DNA from: Actinobacteria bacterium UBA2286
GTDB taxonomy: Bacteria > Actinomycetota > Coriobacteriia > Anaerosomatales > Anaerosomataceae
Direction: 5' to 3'
Assembly: GCA_002345925.1 (NCBI GenBank)
Contig: DDWM01000059.1
Location: 1-46,841 of the forward strand
Length of the DNA stretch: 46,841 nt
Made by a program: the position numbers and the translations under genes. Shown piece after piece: positions 18,134 through 26,329 of the stretch (positions within the stretch are counted from its first letter, which is position 1; every line of letters starts with the position of its first letter). Under the pieces are notes generated by a model that searched no databases, was not told the DNA's origin, and saw only the letters and a program-made list of their open reading frames with translations.

Positions 18134-18860
18134 AGACGCAATCCACTTGGTTGAGCCGCCATGGGGTTTCGGGCGATCCTGCCTGTTCCACGTCGAATAG
18201 GTAGCTCGGCGCGAATCCTAAATCGTGCATCGTGTGGAACAGCTGTATGTGCGCGCCTTCGGAGCGCTCGTGCCGTACGAACGACACCTCCATGATGACG
18301 ACATCTACCATCGACCTGAACGTCTCGGCTCCACCTAGCAGGACCGCGTTCTCTACACCTTCGACGTCGATTTTCACCAGGTCTATGTGCTTGATGCTGT
18401 TGTCTCGGACGAAGTCGTCCATTCGGACGAGCGAGATGGACTCGGTGGCTTCCACCCCGATGTTTGGGTTTGCCGCGTGATATGCGTCGCCGATGCCCAT
18501 GAGTGAGTTGGCGCCATGCTGAGATGCGAGGTTCAGCTCCGCAACCTTCTCCTGATCAAAGAAGCCTATCTGGTGCCCTCGGAAGCGATCAGCGAACCCC
18601 GCTGCCTCGATCCGAGCGTTCATCTCGGCGAACATCTTGGAAGCCGGCTCGAAGCCATGCACTGTTGCCCGTGGGAACCACCGGCAGAAGGCGAGCGACA
18701 GATTCCCTACGTTTGCACCGACGTCGAAGATGACCCCGCTGTTCTGATCTAGCGAGAGCATAGCGCTGTAGAGTCCGCTGTCGTCCCGATGTCGGATCTC
18801 TCGGATCTTTCGCTTGATCCCGTGCGGAAGGGCGTCTTTCATACGCTGCGCCAGACTCAT
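18120..18860 (-). CDS. FkbM-family SAM-dependent methyltransferase 2
   Basis: The 246-residue protein has a clear FkbM domain: GVIFDVGANVGNLSLAFCRW for SAM binding, HGFEPASKMF for the ribose-binding acid, and HIDLVKIDVEGVENAVLLGG. Start ATG 18860 is chosen over an upstream ATG at 18983, which would add 41 poorly conserved residues and overlap the acyltransferase gene. It is clearly a different subtype from its convergent neighbour (different motif spacing), so this is not a recent tandem duplication. A sugar O-methyltransferase role is inferred from context. Confidence 0.83.
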   Translation of the reverse strand: MSLAQRMKDALPHGIKRKIREIRHRDDSGLYSAMLSLDQNSGVIFDVGANVGNLSLAFCRWFPRATVHGFEPASKMFAEMNARIEAAGFADRFRGHQIGFFDQEKVAELNLASQHGANSLMGIGDAYHAANPNIGVEATESISLVRMDDFVRDNSIKHIDLVKIDVEGVENAVLLGGAETFRSMVDVVIMEVSFVRHERSEGAHIQLFHTMHDLGFAPSYLFDVEQAGSPETPWRLNQVDCVFRKM

Positions 18861-18967
18861 CGATTCTCGCTTTCGTATGCAATGGGGTACGGCGTTTGGT
18901 CGCGGACTTACTGTGATACAGGTTAGCGGAAGTGTCTCCGCGAGTCGCCTTGCTGTTAATCTTCGCT
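18861..18967 (-). other. Short intergenic stretch with small hairpin
   Basis: Between the acyltransferase stop and the FkbM start lies a small hairpin (GCGGA and TCCGC at 18926-18941) with no U-run, and a weak minus-strand TGTATC at 18915-18920. I see no small gene, and no clear promoter or terminator. Confidence 0.25.
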
Positions 18968-19930
18968 TTAGTCGACGGCCCATCGCGTGAAGCGGCTAGA
19001 GCGAAGCACTCTCGTGCTGAGAACCGAGAGTCCGAGCACCGTTATCCACGTCACCAGGATGTATGTGCTCGCGCCAATCTCGCCGAGGCGAACTACGTGC
19101 CCCGCCATGTGCTGCCAGAACACGTGTAATACGTACACTCCAAGCAAGTAGGGTCCGCCTGGAGCGAGCGCTTTGGCAGCGGTCCAGCGTTGATTCAGGT
19201 GCGCCCCCGTCAAGACCGCCGCCGCTGCCGCAGTGTTCAGCACGAGTCGGGCAACATCTGACGACACTCCGGAAACTGCGAGAGCTGGCAGCGTGCCCAG
19301 GGCGAGAATGCTGCCGACGGCAGTCGCAAGGAGCACGGGCGCGGCAATGGGCCGAGACAAGCTCCGAATCTCCATACCGACGGCGTAGACGAACGGCCAC
19401 ACAAGGAGTGGTGTGAGTGCGCCCAGCTCAGACTGAGATGATGAGGCTGCGGCCACTCCGGCGATTGCGGCAATGAGGAACGTCGTTCCAAACAGGCGTC
19501 TGCGAAGTGCCGTCGACACGAATAGCTCGGCGAGTGCCGCGCACGCGAGCAGCAACGGAAGCGACCAGAGCACGTCCTCGGCGCCACCAAGGAACACTAT
19601 CCTCCACCACGAGGGGAGGGGTGCGCCTCGTGCGATCCTGAATGCGAGGTAGAAGGCGCTCCATGCTGCATATGGCACGCCTAAGCGGAGTGCCCTGCGG
19701 TACAGCCACGATCCTCCGCGTGTGCCGAGCGGTCCGTGGAAATAGCCTGCCACGCAGAAAAAGAGAGAGAGTGCCCAGTAGGATGCACCAGACACGAACG
19801 ACCCGGTCGTGGATCCGGTGACAGCAACGACTCCGGAGACGTGGAAGAGTACGATCAGCGCCGCTGCCATGAACTTGAGTCCATCGATCGACGGGTTGCG
19901 TTCTAAGTTAGCGACCACCCGCATCGCCAT
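18968..19930 (-). CDS. Acyltransferase-3 family membrane O-acetyltransferase
   Basis: The 320-residue integral membrane protein has about ten helices. The family N-terminus NPSIDGLKFMAAALIVLFHV holds the conserved catalytic-type His, and an Arg-rich loop (LYRRALRLGVPYAAW) follows. Such proteins move acetyl or other acyl groups onto polysaccharides at the membrane. Start ATG 19930 lies 5 bases after the reductase stop; ATG 19924 is equally possible. It is the last member of a minus-strand block with the UDP-L-FucNAc/QuiNAc trio, so its target may be that amino sugar, but this is inference. Confidence 0.82.
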   Translation of the reverse strand: MAMRVVANLERNPSIDGLKFMAAALIVLFHVSGVVAVTGSTTGSFVSGASYWALSLFFCVAGYFHGPLGTRGGSWLYRRALRLGVPYAAWSAFYLAFRIARGAPLPSWWRIVFLGGAEDVLWSLPLLLACAALAELFVSTALRRRLFGTTFLIAAIAGVAAASSSQSELGALTPLLVWPFVYAVGMEIRSLSRPIAAPVLLATAVGSILALGTLPALAVSGVSSDVARLVLNTAAAAAVLTGAHLNQRWTAAKALAPGGPYLLGVYVLHVFWQHMAGHVVRLGEIGASTYILVTWITVLGLSVLSTRVLRSSRFTRWAVD

Positions 19931-19935
19931 CCGGA

Positions 19936-20808
19936 CTATCCGCGTCCGGCGTGATCTGCTGCCAGCACCTCGAGCATCTCGTCCCAACTCGGCGGCGTCC
20001 AGCCGGTCTTCTCCCTGAATCTCGTGCTATCGAGCGAGCGGTCTATAACTAGCTGCTCGGACGGCGTCAGGTCCACATCCCACTCTAGCTTCTCGGCAAG
20101 CTTCGAGAGCAGAGCGAACTTGTCGATCGGCTCGGCAGAAACATGCCAGAGACCGGAAAGCGACTCATCCGGGAGGACGACATCGCGCATCACTTCTGTG
20201 AGCGCCCGGGTCGTCAAACCGCTGAAGACCGCCTTCGTGAAGCCTTCGATTTGCTCGGCACGATGCGCCGCGAACCAGCCGACAAGTCCCGTGGGATCGC
20301 CAAGCTGCCAGCCGATGATGGAGGTGCGGAGCGTCACCACGTTCTCGCGATCGGTGACCTCGCCAAGCAGCTTGGAGCGGCCGTACAGGTCGAAAGCGTC
20401 CGGGACGTCGGCCTCCTTATAGCCTCCGCGCGAGCCGCTGAACACGCAGTCCGTGCTCACGTGGATCATGCGCGCGCCGTAGAGCGCACACGCATCGGCA
20501 AGCAGGTGCGGCCACAGGCTGTTCACTTCTATCGACGGGATGGCCGCCTTCGCGTCCTCGCGCTGCTTCACGATACCGATCGCGTTGAGCACTAGGTCGG
20601 GCTGCACCATCGCCAACAACTCGTAGGCATCATCGGCGTTGGTCGCATCCAGACCGCCAAGTAGGCGGTCGGCAGGCACTCCCAGATCGGGCAGCGACTC
20701 AGGGTTGCGGCAAGCGCCCCAGACCTCGAAGTCGGGCGCCAGCACGCGCAGCGCCTCATGGCCGAGCATGCCGCTCGCGCCAACTACCAGAATTCGCGGG
20801 CCGCTCAC
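19936..20808 (-). CDS. RmlD-like nucleotide-sugar 4-keto reductase (FnlB/QnlB-type)
   Basis: The 290-residue short-chain dehydrogenase has GASGMLGHEALRVL at the N-terminus, VSTDCVFSGSRGGY and the catalytic YGRSK. It sits between a WbjD-like 2-epimerase and the acyltransferase. In the UDP-L-FucNAc pathway this step is done by WbjC/Cap5F, which carries an extra C-terminal cupin domain (about 370 residues). The present protein lacks that domain and is closer in size and style to WbvR/QnlB, which leads to UDP-L-QuiNAc through L-RhaNAc. dTDP-rhamnose reductase is unlikely because rmlA, rmlB and rmlC are absent. Confidence 0.75.
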   Translation of the reverse strand: MSGPRILVVGASGMLGHEALRVLAPDFEVWGACRNPESLPDLGVPADRLLGGLDATNADDAYELLAMVQPDLVLNAIGIVKQREDAKAAIPSIEVNSLWPHLLADACALYGARMIHVSTDCVFSGSRGGYKEADVPDAFDLYGRSKLLGEVTDRENVVTLRTSIIGWQLGDPTGLVGWFAAHRAEQIEGFTKAVFSGLTTRALTEVMRDVVLPDESLSGLWHVSAEPIDKFALLSKLAEKLEWDVDLTPSEQLVIDRSLDSTRFREKTGWTPPSWDEMLEVLAADHAGRG

Positions 20809-21881
20809 GCGATGCCCAGCACGATGCGGGCGACGATGTCCGAGACGTTGCGCGCGAGGTACTCGGCCGGCGGCGTCCAGGTGCCCGCCGAGCGCACAGC
20901 GATGTCGATGGCGGGCAGGATTCTCTCGGCTTCTACGCCGGCGAGGATGTTGCTACCGCACTCGATCGTCTCGGGTCGCTCGGTAACATCGCGCATGGTG
21001 ACGGTGGGCACTCCGAAGATGCAGCACTCTTCTTGTACAGTGCCGCTGTCGGAGAGCACGCAGAACGCCTCCTTCTCGAGGCGCACGAAGTCGAAGAGGC
21101 CCATCGGCGGCACGAAGGTGACGGCACCCTCGGCCACGCCGAACTGCTGCATCTTATCCGCTGTTCGGGGGTGCAGCGACGCCAGAGCCGGCATGCCGTA
21201 CTTCTCGACCGCGACGTTCAGAGCCGTCACAAGCGAGGCGAGACGCGCGGGATCGTCGGTGGTCTCGGCACGATGCGCGGTCACGAGGAAGTAGCCACCC
21301 GGCTTCACGCCGAACTCCGTGAACGGGTCGGCGGCGTCGATCTGCGGCGCGTAGAAGTCCAGCACCTCTTTGATGGGGTTGCCGGTCACGAAGATGCGCT
21401 GGCGCTCGATGCCCTCACGCACGAGGTTCTCGGCGCTTCGGTACGTGTACGGCATGAGCACGCTCGATGAGTGATCGATGACGCGCCGGTTCACTTCTTC
21501 GGGCACGCGATCGTCGTAGCAGCGATTTCCGGCTTCCATGTGACAGACGCGAATACCCATACGCTTGGCCACGAAAGCCGCGATCCCGGTGTTCGTGTCG
21601 CCGAGGATGAGCACGGTATCGGGCTTCTCGGCGGCAAAGAGCTCCTCGGCACGGGCGAGCATCTGCCCGATCTGATTCGCGAAGCCGGCGCCGCGCACGC
21701 CCATGAATACGTCGGGCTCACGCACGCCCATCTCGCGGAAGAACATGCCTGAGAGTCGGTCGTCGTAGTTTTGACCGGTGTGAACCAGCATGTGGTCGCA
21801 GGTCTCATCCAGAACGCTGATGACCCGCGACAGCCGGATAATCTCCGGACGCGTTCCGAGCAGAGTGATGACTTTCGGCAT
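20805..21881 (-). CDS. WbjD/FnlC-type UDP-N-acetyl amino-sugar 2-epimerase
   Basis: The 358-residue protein is a WecB homologue of the subgroup that inverts C2 of 6-deoxy-L-hexosamines. Subgroup markers are LLGTRPEIIRLSRVI, VHTGQNYDDRLSGMFF, and CHMEAGNRCYDDRVPEEVNR, where WecB proper has GHLEAGLRT. The UDP-binding LSDSGTVQEECCIFGVP is intact. It starts directly after the stop of the upstream dehydratase and overlaps the reductase by 4 bases, so the three are translationally linked. The final product is UDP-L-FucNAc or UDP-L-QuiNAc depending on the reductase. Confidence 0.87.
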   Translation of the reverse strand: MPKVITLLGTRPEIIRLSRVISVLDETCDHMLVHTGQNYDDRLSGMFFREMGVREPDVFMGVRGAGFANQIGQMLARAEELFAAEKPDTVLILGDTNTGIAAFVAKRMGIRVCHMEAGNRCYDDRVPEEVNRRVIDHSSSVLMPYTYRSAENLVREGIERQRIFVTGNPIKEVLDFYAPQIDAADPFTEFGVKPGGYFLVTAHRAETTDDPARLASLVTALNVAVEKYGMPALASLHPRTADKMQQFGVAEGAVTFVPPMGLFDFVRLEKEAFCVLSDSGTVQEECCIFGVPTVTMRDVTERPETIECGSNILAGVEAERILPAIDIAVRSAGTWTPPAEYLARNVSDIVARIVLGIA

Positions 21882-22937
21882 CTACGCCTCCAGGTAGGAC
21901 TCGCCGACGACTTCCGGGATCTTCTCGGTCAGGAACTTCGCAAGAGCCTCTGGACTCATGAGTGCACCCGCCGAACTGTAGTCGCCGACGAGCGCGGGCT
22001 CTGCGACCGGCCCCGCAAGCTCGGGGAGCATCGGGCACAGTGCGAAGTAGCCTTCGTGGCCGGCGATAGTACGCGTGGCTTCTTCCTCCGAGAGCAGGAT
22101 CTCGTGGATCTTCTCACCGGGGCGGATGCCCGTGATGACCATCTCAACATCCTTGTCACCTATGAGGCACTGCGCAAGATCGGTCATCTTCGCGCTGGGG
22201 CATTTGGGGATGTACGTCTCGCCAGCCGATGCCGAGCGGACTGCGGCGAAGATGGTGTCTACTGCGTCGTCCAGCGTGAGGAGGAACCGCGTCATGTCCT
22301 CGGTGGTGATTGTGACCGGACCGCCTGCCGCGATCTGATCGAGGAAGAGGGGAACCACCGATCCCCGTGAGGCGAGAACGTTGCCGTAGCGGGCTGCGAC
22401 GAAGCGCGTATTCGGTGCGCGGAGGTTGCCCTCGATGTAGACGCGCTCCTGGATGGCCTTCGTCATGCCCATGACGTTCACAGGCTTGCAGGCCTTGTCG
22501 GTGGAGATACCCACGACGGTCTCGACCGGCAGGTTGTGCTCGGAGATGGCGCGAACGAGGTGCTCGGCGCCGGAGATGTTCGTTCGCACGGCCTCCCACG
22601 GGAAGTACTCGCAGCTGGGGACCTGCTTGAGCGCGGCAGCCGCGAACACGATGTCCGCGTTCTGCGCGGCGCGGACGACGCCCGCGTAGTCGCGCACGTC
22701 GCCGATGAGGAAGCGGAGCCGCTGGCGCGAGTTCTCGAAGATGACTTCGTCTGTCGCGGTACACCGCTGCATGAAGTCGAGCCGCATGTAGTGCTGCTTG
22801 GCCTCATCGCGCGAGAAGACAGTGACGCTTTCTGGGACTCCCTCGGCACCTGACAGCAGCCGCCGGATCAACACCTGCCCAAGCGAACCAGTTCCACCAG
22901 TGACGAGGATCCGCTTGCCTTCAAAGAGTCCGGACAT
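21882..22937 (-). CDS. UDP-GlcNAc 4,6-dehydratase/5-epimerase (WbjB/FnlA/CapE type)
   Basis: The 351-residue extended short-chain dehydrogenase has GGTGSLGQVLIRRLL, FSRDEAKQHYMRLDFM and AALKQVPSCEYFPWEAVRTN. The active-site lysine motif reads MGMTK rather than the usual YxxxK, a Met-for-Tyr change known in the CapE/WbjB group that makes L-sugars and absent from PseB. This favours the inverting 4,6-dehydratase/5-epimerase role on UDP-GlcNAc. Start ATG 22937 has GGAGG 5 bases upstream, and a TATACT -10 lies about 30 bases further back. It is the first gene of the minus-strand block down to 18968. Confidence 0.9.
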   Translation of the reverse strand: MSGLFEGKRILVTGGTGSLGQVLIRRLLSGAEGVPESVTVFSRDEAKQHYMRLDFMQRCTATDEVIFENSRQRLRFLIGDVRDYAGVVRAAQNADIVFAAAALKQVPSCEYFPWEAVRTNISGAEHLVRAISEHNLPVETVVGISTDKACKPVNVMGMTKAIQERVYIEGNLRAPNTRFVAARYGNVLASRGSVVPLFLDQIAAGGPVTITTEDMTRFLLTLDDAVDTIFAAVRSASAGETYIPKCPSAKMTDLAQCLIGDKDVEMVITGIRPGEKIHEILLSEEEATRTIAGHEGYFALCPMLPELAGPVAEPALVGDYSSAGALMSPEALAKFLTEKIPEVVGESYLEA

Positions 22938-23141
22938 TAATCCTCCATGTGCCGTGTTTGCCCTAGCAAGTATATCCGTTGTCGTGGCAATCATACTCGC
23001 AGCTGTGGACCGAGATGTGCGGGTCACGATGCGACCCGTCTGGTCCACAATGCTAGTATACGATGTCGACATCCAGGCGACCGTCTGGCTGTGCAATTGC
23101 GCGGGTCATTGGCACAATCAACGCGTGTCGGGCGGGCAACA
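22938..23141. promoter_or_regulatory. Divergent promoter region with candidate -10 elements
   Basis: This 204-base gap separates divergent operons. Leftward, TATACT on the minus strand (22969-22974) lies about 30 bases before the dehydratase start. Rightward, TGCTAGTAT at 23051-23059 looks like an extended -10 for the GT4 gene. I see no clear -35 for either. A large nested inverted repeat lies between them (separate entry). Confidence 0.45.
23004..23049. repeat. Nested inverted repeat in the divergent promoter region
   Basis: The outer arms TGTGGACC (23004-23011) and GGTCCACA (23042-23049) are a perfect 8-bp inverted repeat. Inside them CGGGTC (23020-23025) and GACCCG (23033-23038) form a second perfect 6-bp repeat. 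As RNA this is a stem with an internal loop; as DNA it is a two-part dyad next to both candidate promoters. It could be an operator for a dimeric regulator or a leader structure. Confidence 0.5.
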
Positions 23142-24281
23142 ATGAGTATCTCTTCGCGCGTCCTCGTTATTCCCAGCTGGTACCCAAGCGCCGAGGCGCC
23201 CGGTGCCGGCATCTTCATACGCGAGCAAGTGGTCGCGTTGTCCTCCGTGTGCGACGTCGCTGTCCTGCATGTCGAAGGTGCAAACCGTGCGCGAGGTCCA
23301 GTCGCATCGAGTGAGGATGGCGCCACAATAATCCGGGCTGCGATTGCAGCCACCAACGTCCTTAGCCGGTTCTTCACCTACCGCCAGGTCGGTCGCGAGG
23401 CATTCGAGCGCCTTCGCGAAACCTGGGGGACGCCCGATATCATTCATGTTCAGGCGCTTTGGCCCGCCGCGCTTATTGCTCGCGACATCAAGCGTCGCTA
23501 TGGAATCCCGTACGTGGTGACCGAGCATTCGGAAGAGTATCTAGCTCAGAGCGAGCGTCGTCTTGTACGAACGCCTGGCATGCTGCCGCTGGTACTGCGG
23601 CCGCTCGCCCGCGGCGCGTCGCGCACGATCGCCGTCAGCAGCTTCCTCGCGTCTCGGCTGGTTGAGCTTGGACTTGCGCGCGAGCCGCTGGTGATCCCCA
23701 ACATCGTCGCGGAATGCGTGCCGGCGGCCGCTGTCGCCGCGTCGCCTAAGTTCATCGCGCATGTCTCGGTGATGGGCCCTGCCAAGAACCTGCCGGCGCT
23801 CTTGCGTGCGGTCGCGATGCTGCGCGAGCGGCGCTCGGACTTCGTGCTGTGCCTGGCGGGCGACGGCGAGCAGCGCGCCGAGGCCGAGGCCTTCTCGGCG
23901 GAGCTTGAGCTGGGCGATTCCGTGGAGTTTGTAGGTCAGAAGTCTGCCGACGAGGTGCGCGAGCTCTTTACGCGCTCGGCGTTCGCGGTGATCAGCAGCA
24001 CACATGAGACGTTCTCGGTGGTGGCTGCCGAGTCGCTCATGTGCGGTCGACCGGTGCTCTCCACGCGGTGCGGAGGGCCGGAGGAGTTCATCACCCCCGA
24101 AGTCGGGCATCTGGTCGATACGGGAAGCGCTAAGGCGCTTGCCGAGGGCCTCGACTGGATGCTCGACCGCCACGCGGACTATGACCCGCAGGCGCTTCAC
24201 GAGTATGCTTCTAAGCGATTCTCGCCCGATGTCGTCGCCAAGCAGATCCTTGAGGTCTACCGGAGTGTCCTTGATGCCTGA
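23142..24281 (+). CDS. Family 4 glycosyltransferase
   Basis: The 379-residue GT-B enzyme begins RVLVIPSWYPSAEAPGAGIF and has a GT1/GT4 C-terminal domain with the EX7E motif in THETFSVVAAESLMCGRPVL, which binds the donor nucleotide-sugar phosphate. It is a retaining transferase of unknown donor. ATG 23142 is preceded only by a weak GGGCGGG; upstream in-frame extensions would cross the promoter region. Its last 8 bases overlap the next GT2. It heads a plus-strand run of three transferases (23142-26189). Confidence 0.87.
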   Translation: MSISSRVLVIPSWYPSAEAPGAGIFIREQVVALSSVCDVAVLHVEGANRARGPVASSEDGATIIRAAIAATNVLSRFFTYRQVGREAFERLRETWGTPDIIHVQALWPAALIARDIKRRYGIPYVVTEHSEEYLAQSERRLVRTPGMLPLVLRPLARGASRTIAVSSFLASRLVELGLAREPLVIPNIVAECVPAAAVAASPKFIAHVSVMGPAKNLPALLRAVAMLRERRSDFVLCLAGDGEQRAEAEAFSAELELGDSVEFVGQKSADEVRELFTRSAFAVISSTHETFSVVAAESLMCGRPVLSTRCGGPEEFITPEVGHLVDTGSAKALAEGLDWMLDRHADYDPQALHEYASKRFSPDVVAKQILEVYRSVLDA

Positions 24282-25128
24282 GTCGCCGCGCTTCTCGGTA
24301 ACCATACCGGCGTACAACGCCGCATCCACCCTTGCCGAGACGGTCGCCTCCGTGCAGGCCCAGACGTTCGCCGATTGGGAGGTCGTTATCGTCGATGATG
24401 GCTCCACCGACGATACCCGCGCGCTGGCTGAGAGCTTCGCCAGCGCCGACCCTCGCATCCGCGTGGTCTCGCAGGAGAACCGCGGCTCGGGTGGCGCGTA
24501 CAACACCGCCGTCCGCAGCGCGCGCGCCGACTTGCTCGTGATGCTTTCAGCGGATGACCTGCTCTTACCTGAGCACCTTGAGTCGTTCGCAAGTATCATC
24601 GGAGAACACCCTGAGGCCGATGTCCTCACGTGCGACGGCTACTACGAGTACGAGAGCGGCACTCGAGAGCCATCCACGCTGCATGAGCGGTGGGTGGCTC
24701 CCGCCGAGTGCACGATGACCGACCTTCTCGCGGCGTGCTTCTACAACATCGGCGCCGTATATCGCAGGAGAGTGTTCGATGCGGTCGGCGGTTTTCGCGA
24801 AGACATCTATGCCGAGGACTATGTATTCTTTCTGCTTGCCCTCGCGAAGGGCTTCCGACACTTGCGTGTGCCCAAGACGCTCTCAGTGCACCGCCGCAGC
24901 TCGACGCAGAAGTCGGCCTCGCACGTGAAAGTGCGGCGTGCCGATATCACCGCCATTGAGACCGTGCTGGCGACCGGGCTTCTGAGCGAGCGCGAACGAG
25001 CCATCGCACATGGCGTTATCAGACACCATCGCCGCACGATTGCCGCGCGGAATGCTGCCGCAGCCATTCTCGGTGAAGAGCGTTCGTCGCGGCTCATCGA
25101 GCGCTTGCTCGGGCGGCGCACGACATGA
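24274..25128 (+). CDS. Family 2 glycosyltransferase
   Basis: The 284-residue inverting GT-A enzyme has RFSVTIPAYNAASTLAETVA, VIVDDGSTDDT and the metal-binding MLSADDLLLPEHL. The acceptor-side ED motif is AEDYVFFLLA. ATG 24274 has GGAG 8 bases upstream and overlaps the preceding GT4; its own stop overlaps the next ATG. It adds one sugar in the cytoplasm; donor unknown. Confidence 0.87.
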   Translation: MPESPRFSVTIPAYNAASTLAETVASVQAQTFADWEVVIVDDGSTDDTRALAESFASADPRIRVVSQENRGSGGAYNTAVRSARADLLVMLSADDLLLPEHLESFASIIGEHPEADVLTCDGYYEYESGTREPSTLHERWVAPAECTMTDLLAACFYNIGAVYRRRVFDAVGGFREDIYAEDYVFFLLALAKGFRHLRVPKTLSVHRRSSTQKSASHVKVRRADITAIETVLATGLLSERERAIAHGVIRHHRRTIAARNAAAAILGEERSSRLIERLLGRRTT

Positions 25129-26189
25129 GAGTGCTGATCGACTGTCGGATGGCGGGTTGGTCGGGAGTCGGCCGCTACACACGCGGGCTGGTCTCGGGGC
25201 TGGTCGACGTCCCCGGGCTGACGCCCGTGCTCGTGACGTCCCCGAACGGCCCCGCTATGGCTGGCGACGCGCGATGCGTTCAGGCTCAGCGGGACCCGTT
25301 CTCGATCACGGGCATGTTCGAAATGGCCTCCATCATCCGGCGAGAAGCGCCCGATGTTGTGCACTGCACGCATTTTCCGACGCCGTCGCGCGCGATGTCG
25401 CCGCTCGTCGTGACGCTTCACGACCTTACGCCACTCATTATTCCAGCTGTGATGCCGTCGACCGCCAAGCGGTTTGTGTACCGCATGCTCAATGCACGCG
25501 CTGTAGGGCTGGCCGCCCGGATCATCGCGCCATCTCATGCCACTGCCAACGATCTGGCGCGAATCTTCCCAGCCTCGGCGAACAAGACCGTTGTTGTCTC
25601 CGAAGCAGCGGATGACTTCGCGTCTGGCGAAGTAGCGCCAGACCCTGAGGTTCAGGCACCGTACATCCTTGCCATGGGCAACACAAAGGCACACAAAGAC
25701 TTGCCGACGCTACTTTCGGCGTTCGGTAGGGTGGCGCCGCGTGTACCTGATCTACGGCTTGTGCTTGCAGGCGAGGAGCCCGCGGGCTACTTGGCGTCCA
25801 TGGTGCCAGACGGATCTCGTCACCTCGTAAGCTTCACGGGGCCGCTGACCGATGCTCGGCTCCGAGCCCTCTACGAGTACGCTGCCGTGTTCGCGTTCCC
25901 GTCGCGCTACGAAGGCTTCGGACTTCCGCTGCTTGAGGCGATGTCGTTCGGTACGCCGGTCGTGGCAGCGTCGTCGTCGTCGATCCCTGAGGTCGTGGGC
26001 GATGCAGCCCTCCTGGTGCCGCCGGGTGACGAGACCGCGCTTGCTGCGACGCTTGAGGTGCTGCTGACCGATGTGGATCTCTGGAATGAGCTTTCCGATA
26101 AGGGCCGCGCCCGGGCGGCCGAGTTCAGTTGGCGGGAGACTGCGCGGCTCACGGCCGACGTCTATCGGGATGCGCTTACGGCGCGGTAG
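25125..26189 (+). CDS. Family 4 glycosyltransferase (mannosyltransferase-like)
   Basis: The 354-residue GT-B protein begins MRVLIDCRMAGWSGVGRYTR, the start seen in many GT4 mannosyl/rhamnosyltransferases with a glycine-rich acceptor loop. The EX7E motif is SRYEGFGLPLLEAMSFGTPV. LTLHDLTP-like VTLHDLTPLI and MGNTKAHKDLPTLL are typical of the O-antigen mannosyltransferase branch, which fits the GDP-mannose genes nearby. ATG overlaps the GT2 stop. Donor assignment is inference. Confidence 0.87.
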   Translation: MRVLIDCRMAGWSGVGRYTRGLVSGLVDVPGLTPVLVTSPNGPAMAGDARCVQAQRDPFSITGMFEMASIIRREAPDVVHCTHFPTPSRAMSPLVVTLHDLTPLIIPAVMPSTAKRFVYRMLNARAVGLAARIIAPSHATANDLARIFPASANKTVVVSEAADDFASGEVAPDPEVQAPYILAMGNTKAHKDLPTLLSAFGRVAPRVPDLRLVLAGEEPAGYLASMVPDGSRHLVSFTGPLTDARLRALYEYAAVFAFPSRYEGFGLPLLEAMSFGTPVVAASSSSIPEVVGDAALLVPPGDETALAATLEVLLTDVDLWNELSDKGRARAAEFSWRETARLTADVYRDALTAR

Positions 26190-26199
26190 GCGGGGACCG

Positions 26200-26229
26200 G
26201 GTCTCGCCAGACCTTCGACACGCAGTGTC
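26200..26229 (+). other. Tandem small hairpins after the GT operon
   Basis: Two short perfect hairpins follow the GT4 stop closely: GGTCT-CGCC-AGACC (26200-26213) and GACAC-GCA-GTGTC (26217-26229). Neither has a U-run, so a classical terminator is not supported, but they may stall polymerase or protect the 3' end upstream of the next promoter. Confidence 0.3.
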
Positions 26230-26252
26230 TGCCGCCAGATTAGGCCCAGCGC

Positions 26253-26294
26253 TATACTCGACAGACGGCGCCGGTTGGTCTTGAGGCCGACCGG
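26253..26294 (+). promoter_or_regulatory. Putative promoter and structured leader of the GT4 gene at 26330
   Basis: GCTATACT gives a -10 at 26253-26258. The leader then forms an inverted repeat, CCGGTTGGTC (26271-26280) with GGCCGACCGG (26285-26294), ten pairs including two G-U. A further short GTAC repeat follows. The start codon lies about 70 bases downstream of the -10. I do not recognise a known riboswitch. Confidence 0.4.
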
Positions 26295-26329
26295 AGTACC
26301 GCTCGTACCGGGAAGGTGCCCTGCCGCTC

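Noticed and set aside
19936..20808. dTDP-4-dehydrorhamnose reductase RmlD of a rhamnose pathway
   Set aside because: rmlA, rmlB and rmlC are missing, and the gene is coupled to a WbjD-like epimerase and a WbjB-like dehydratase.
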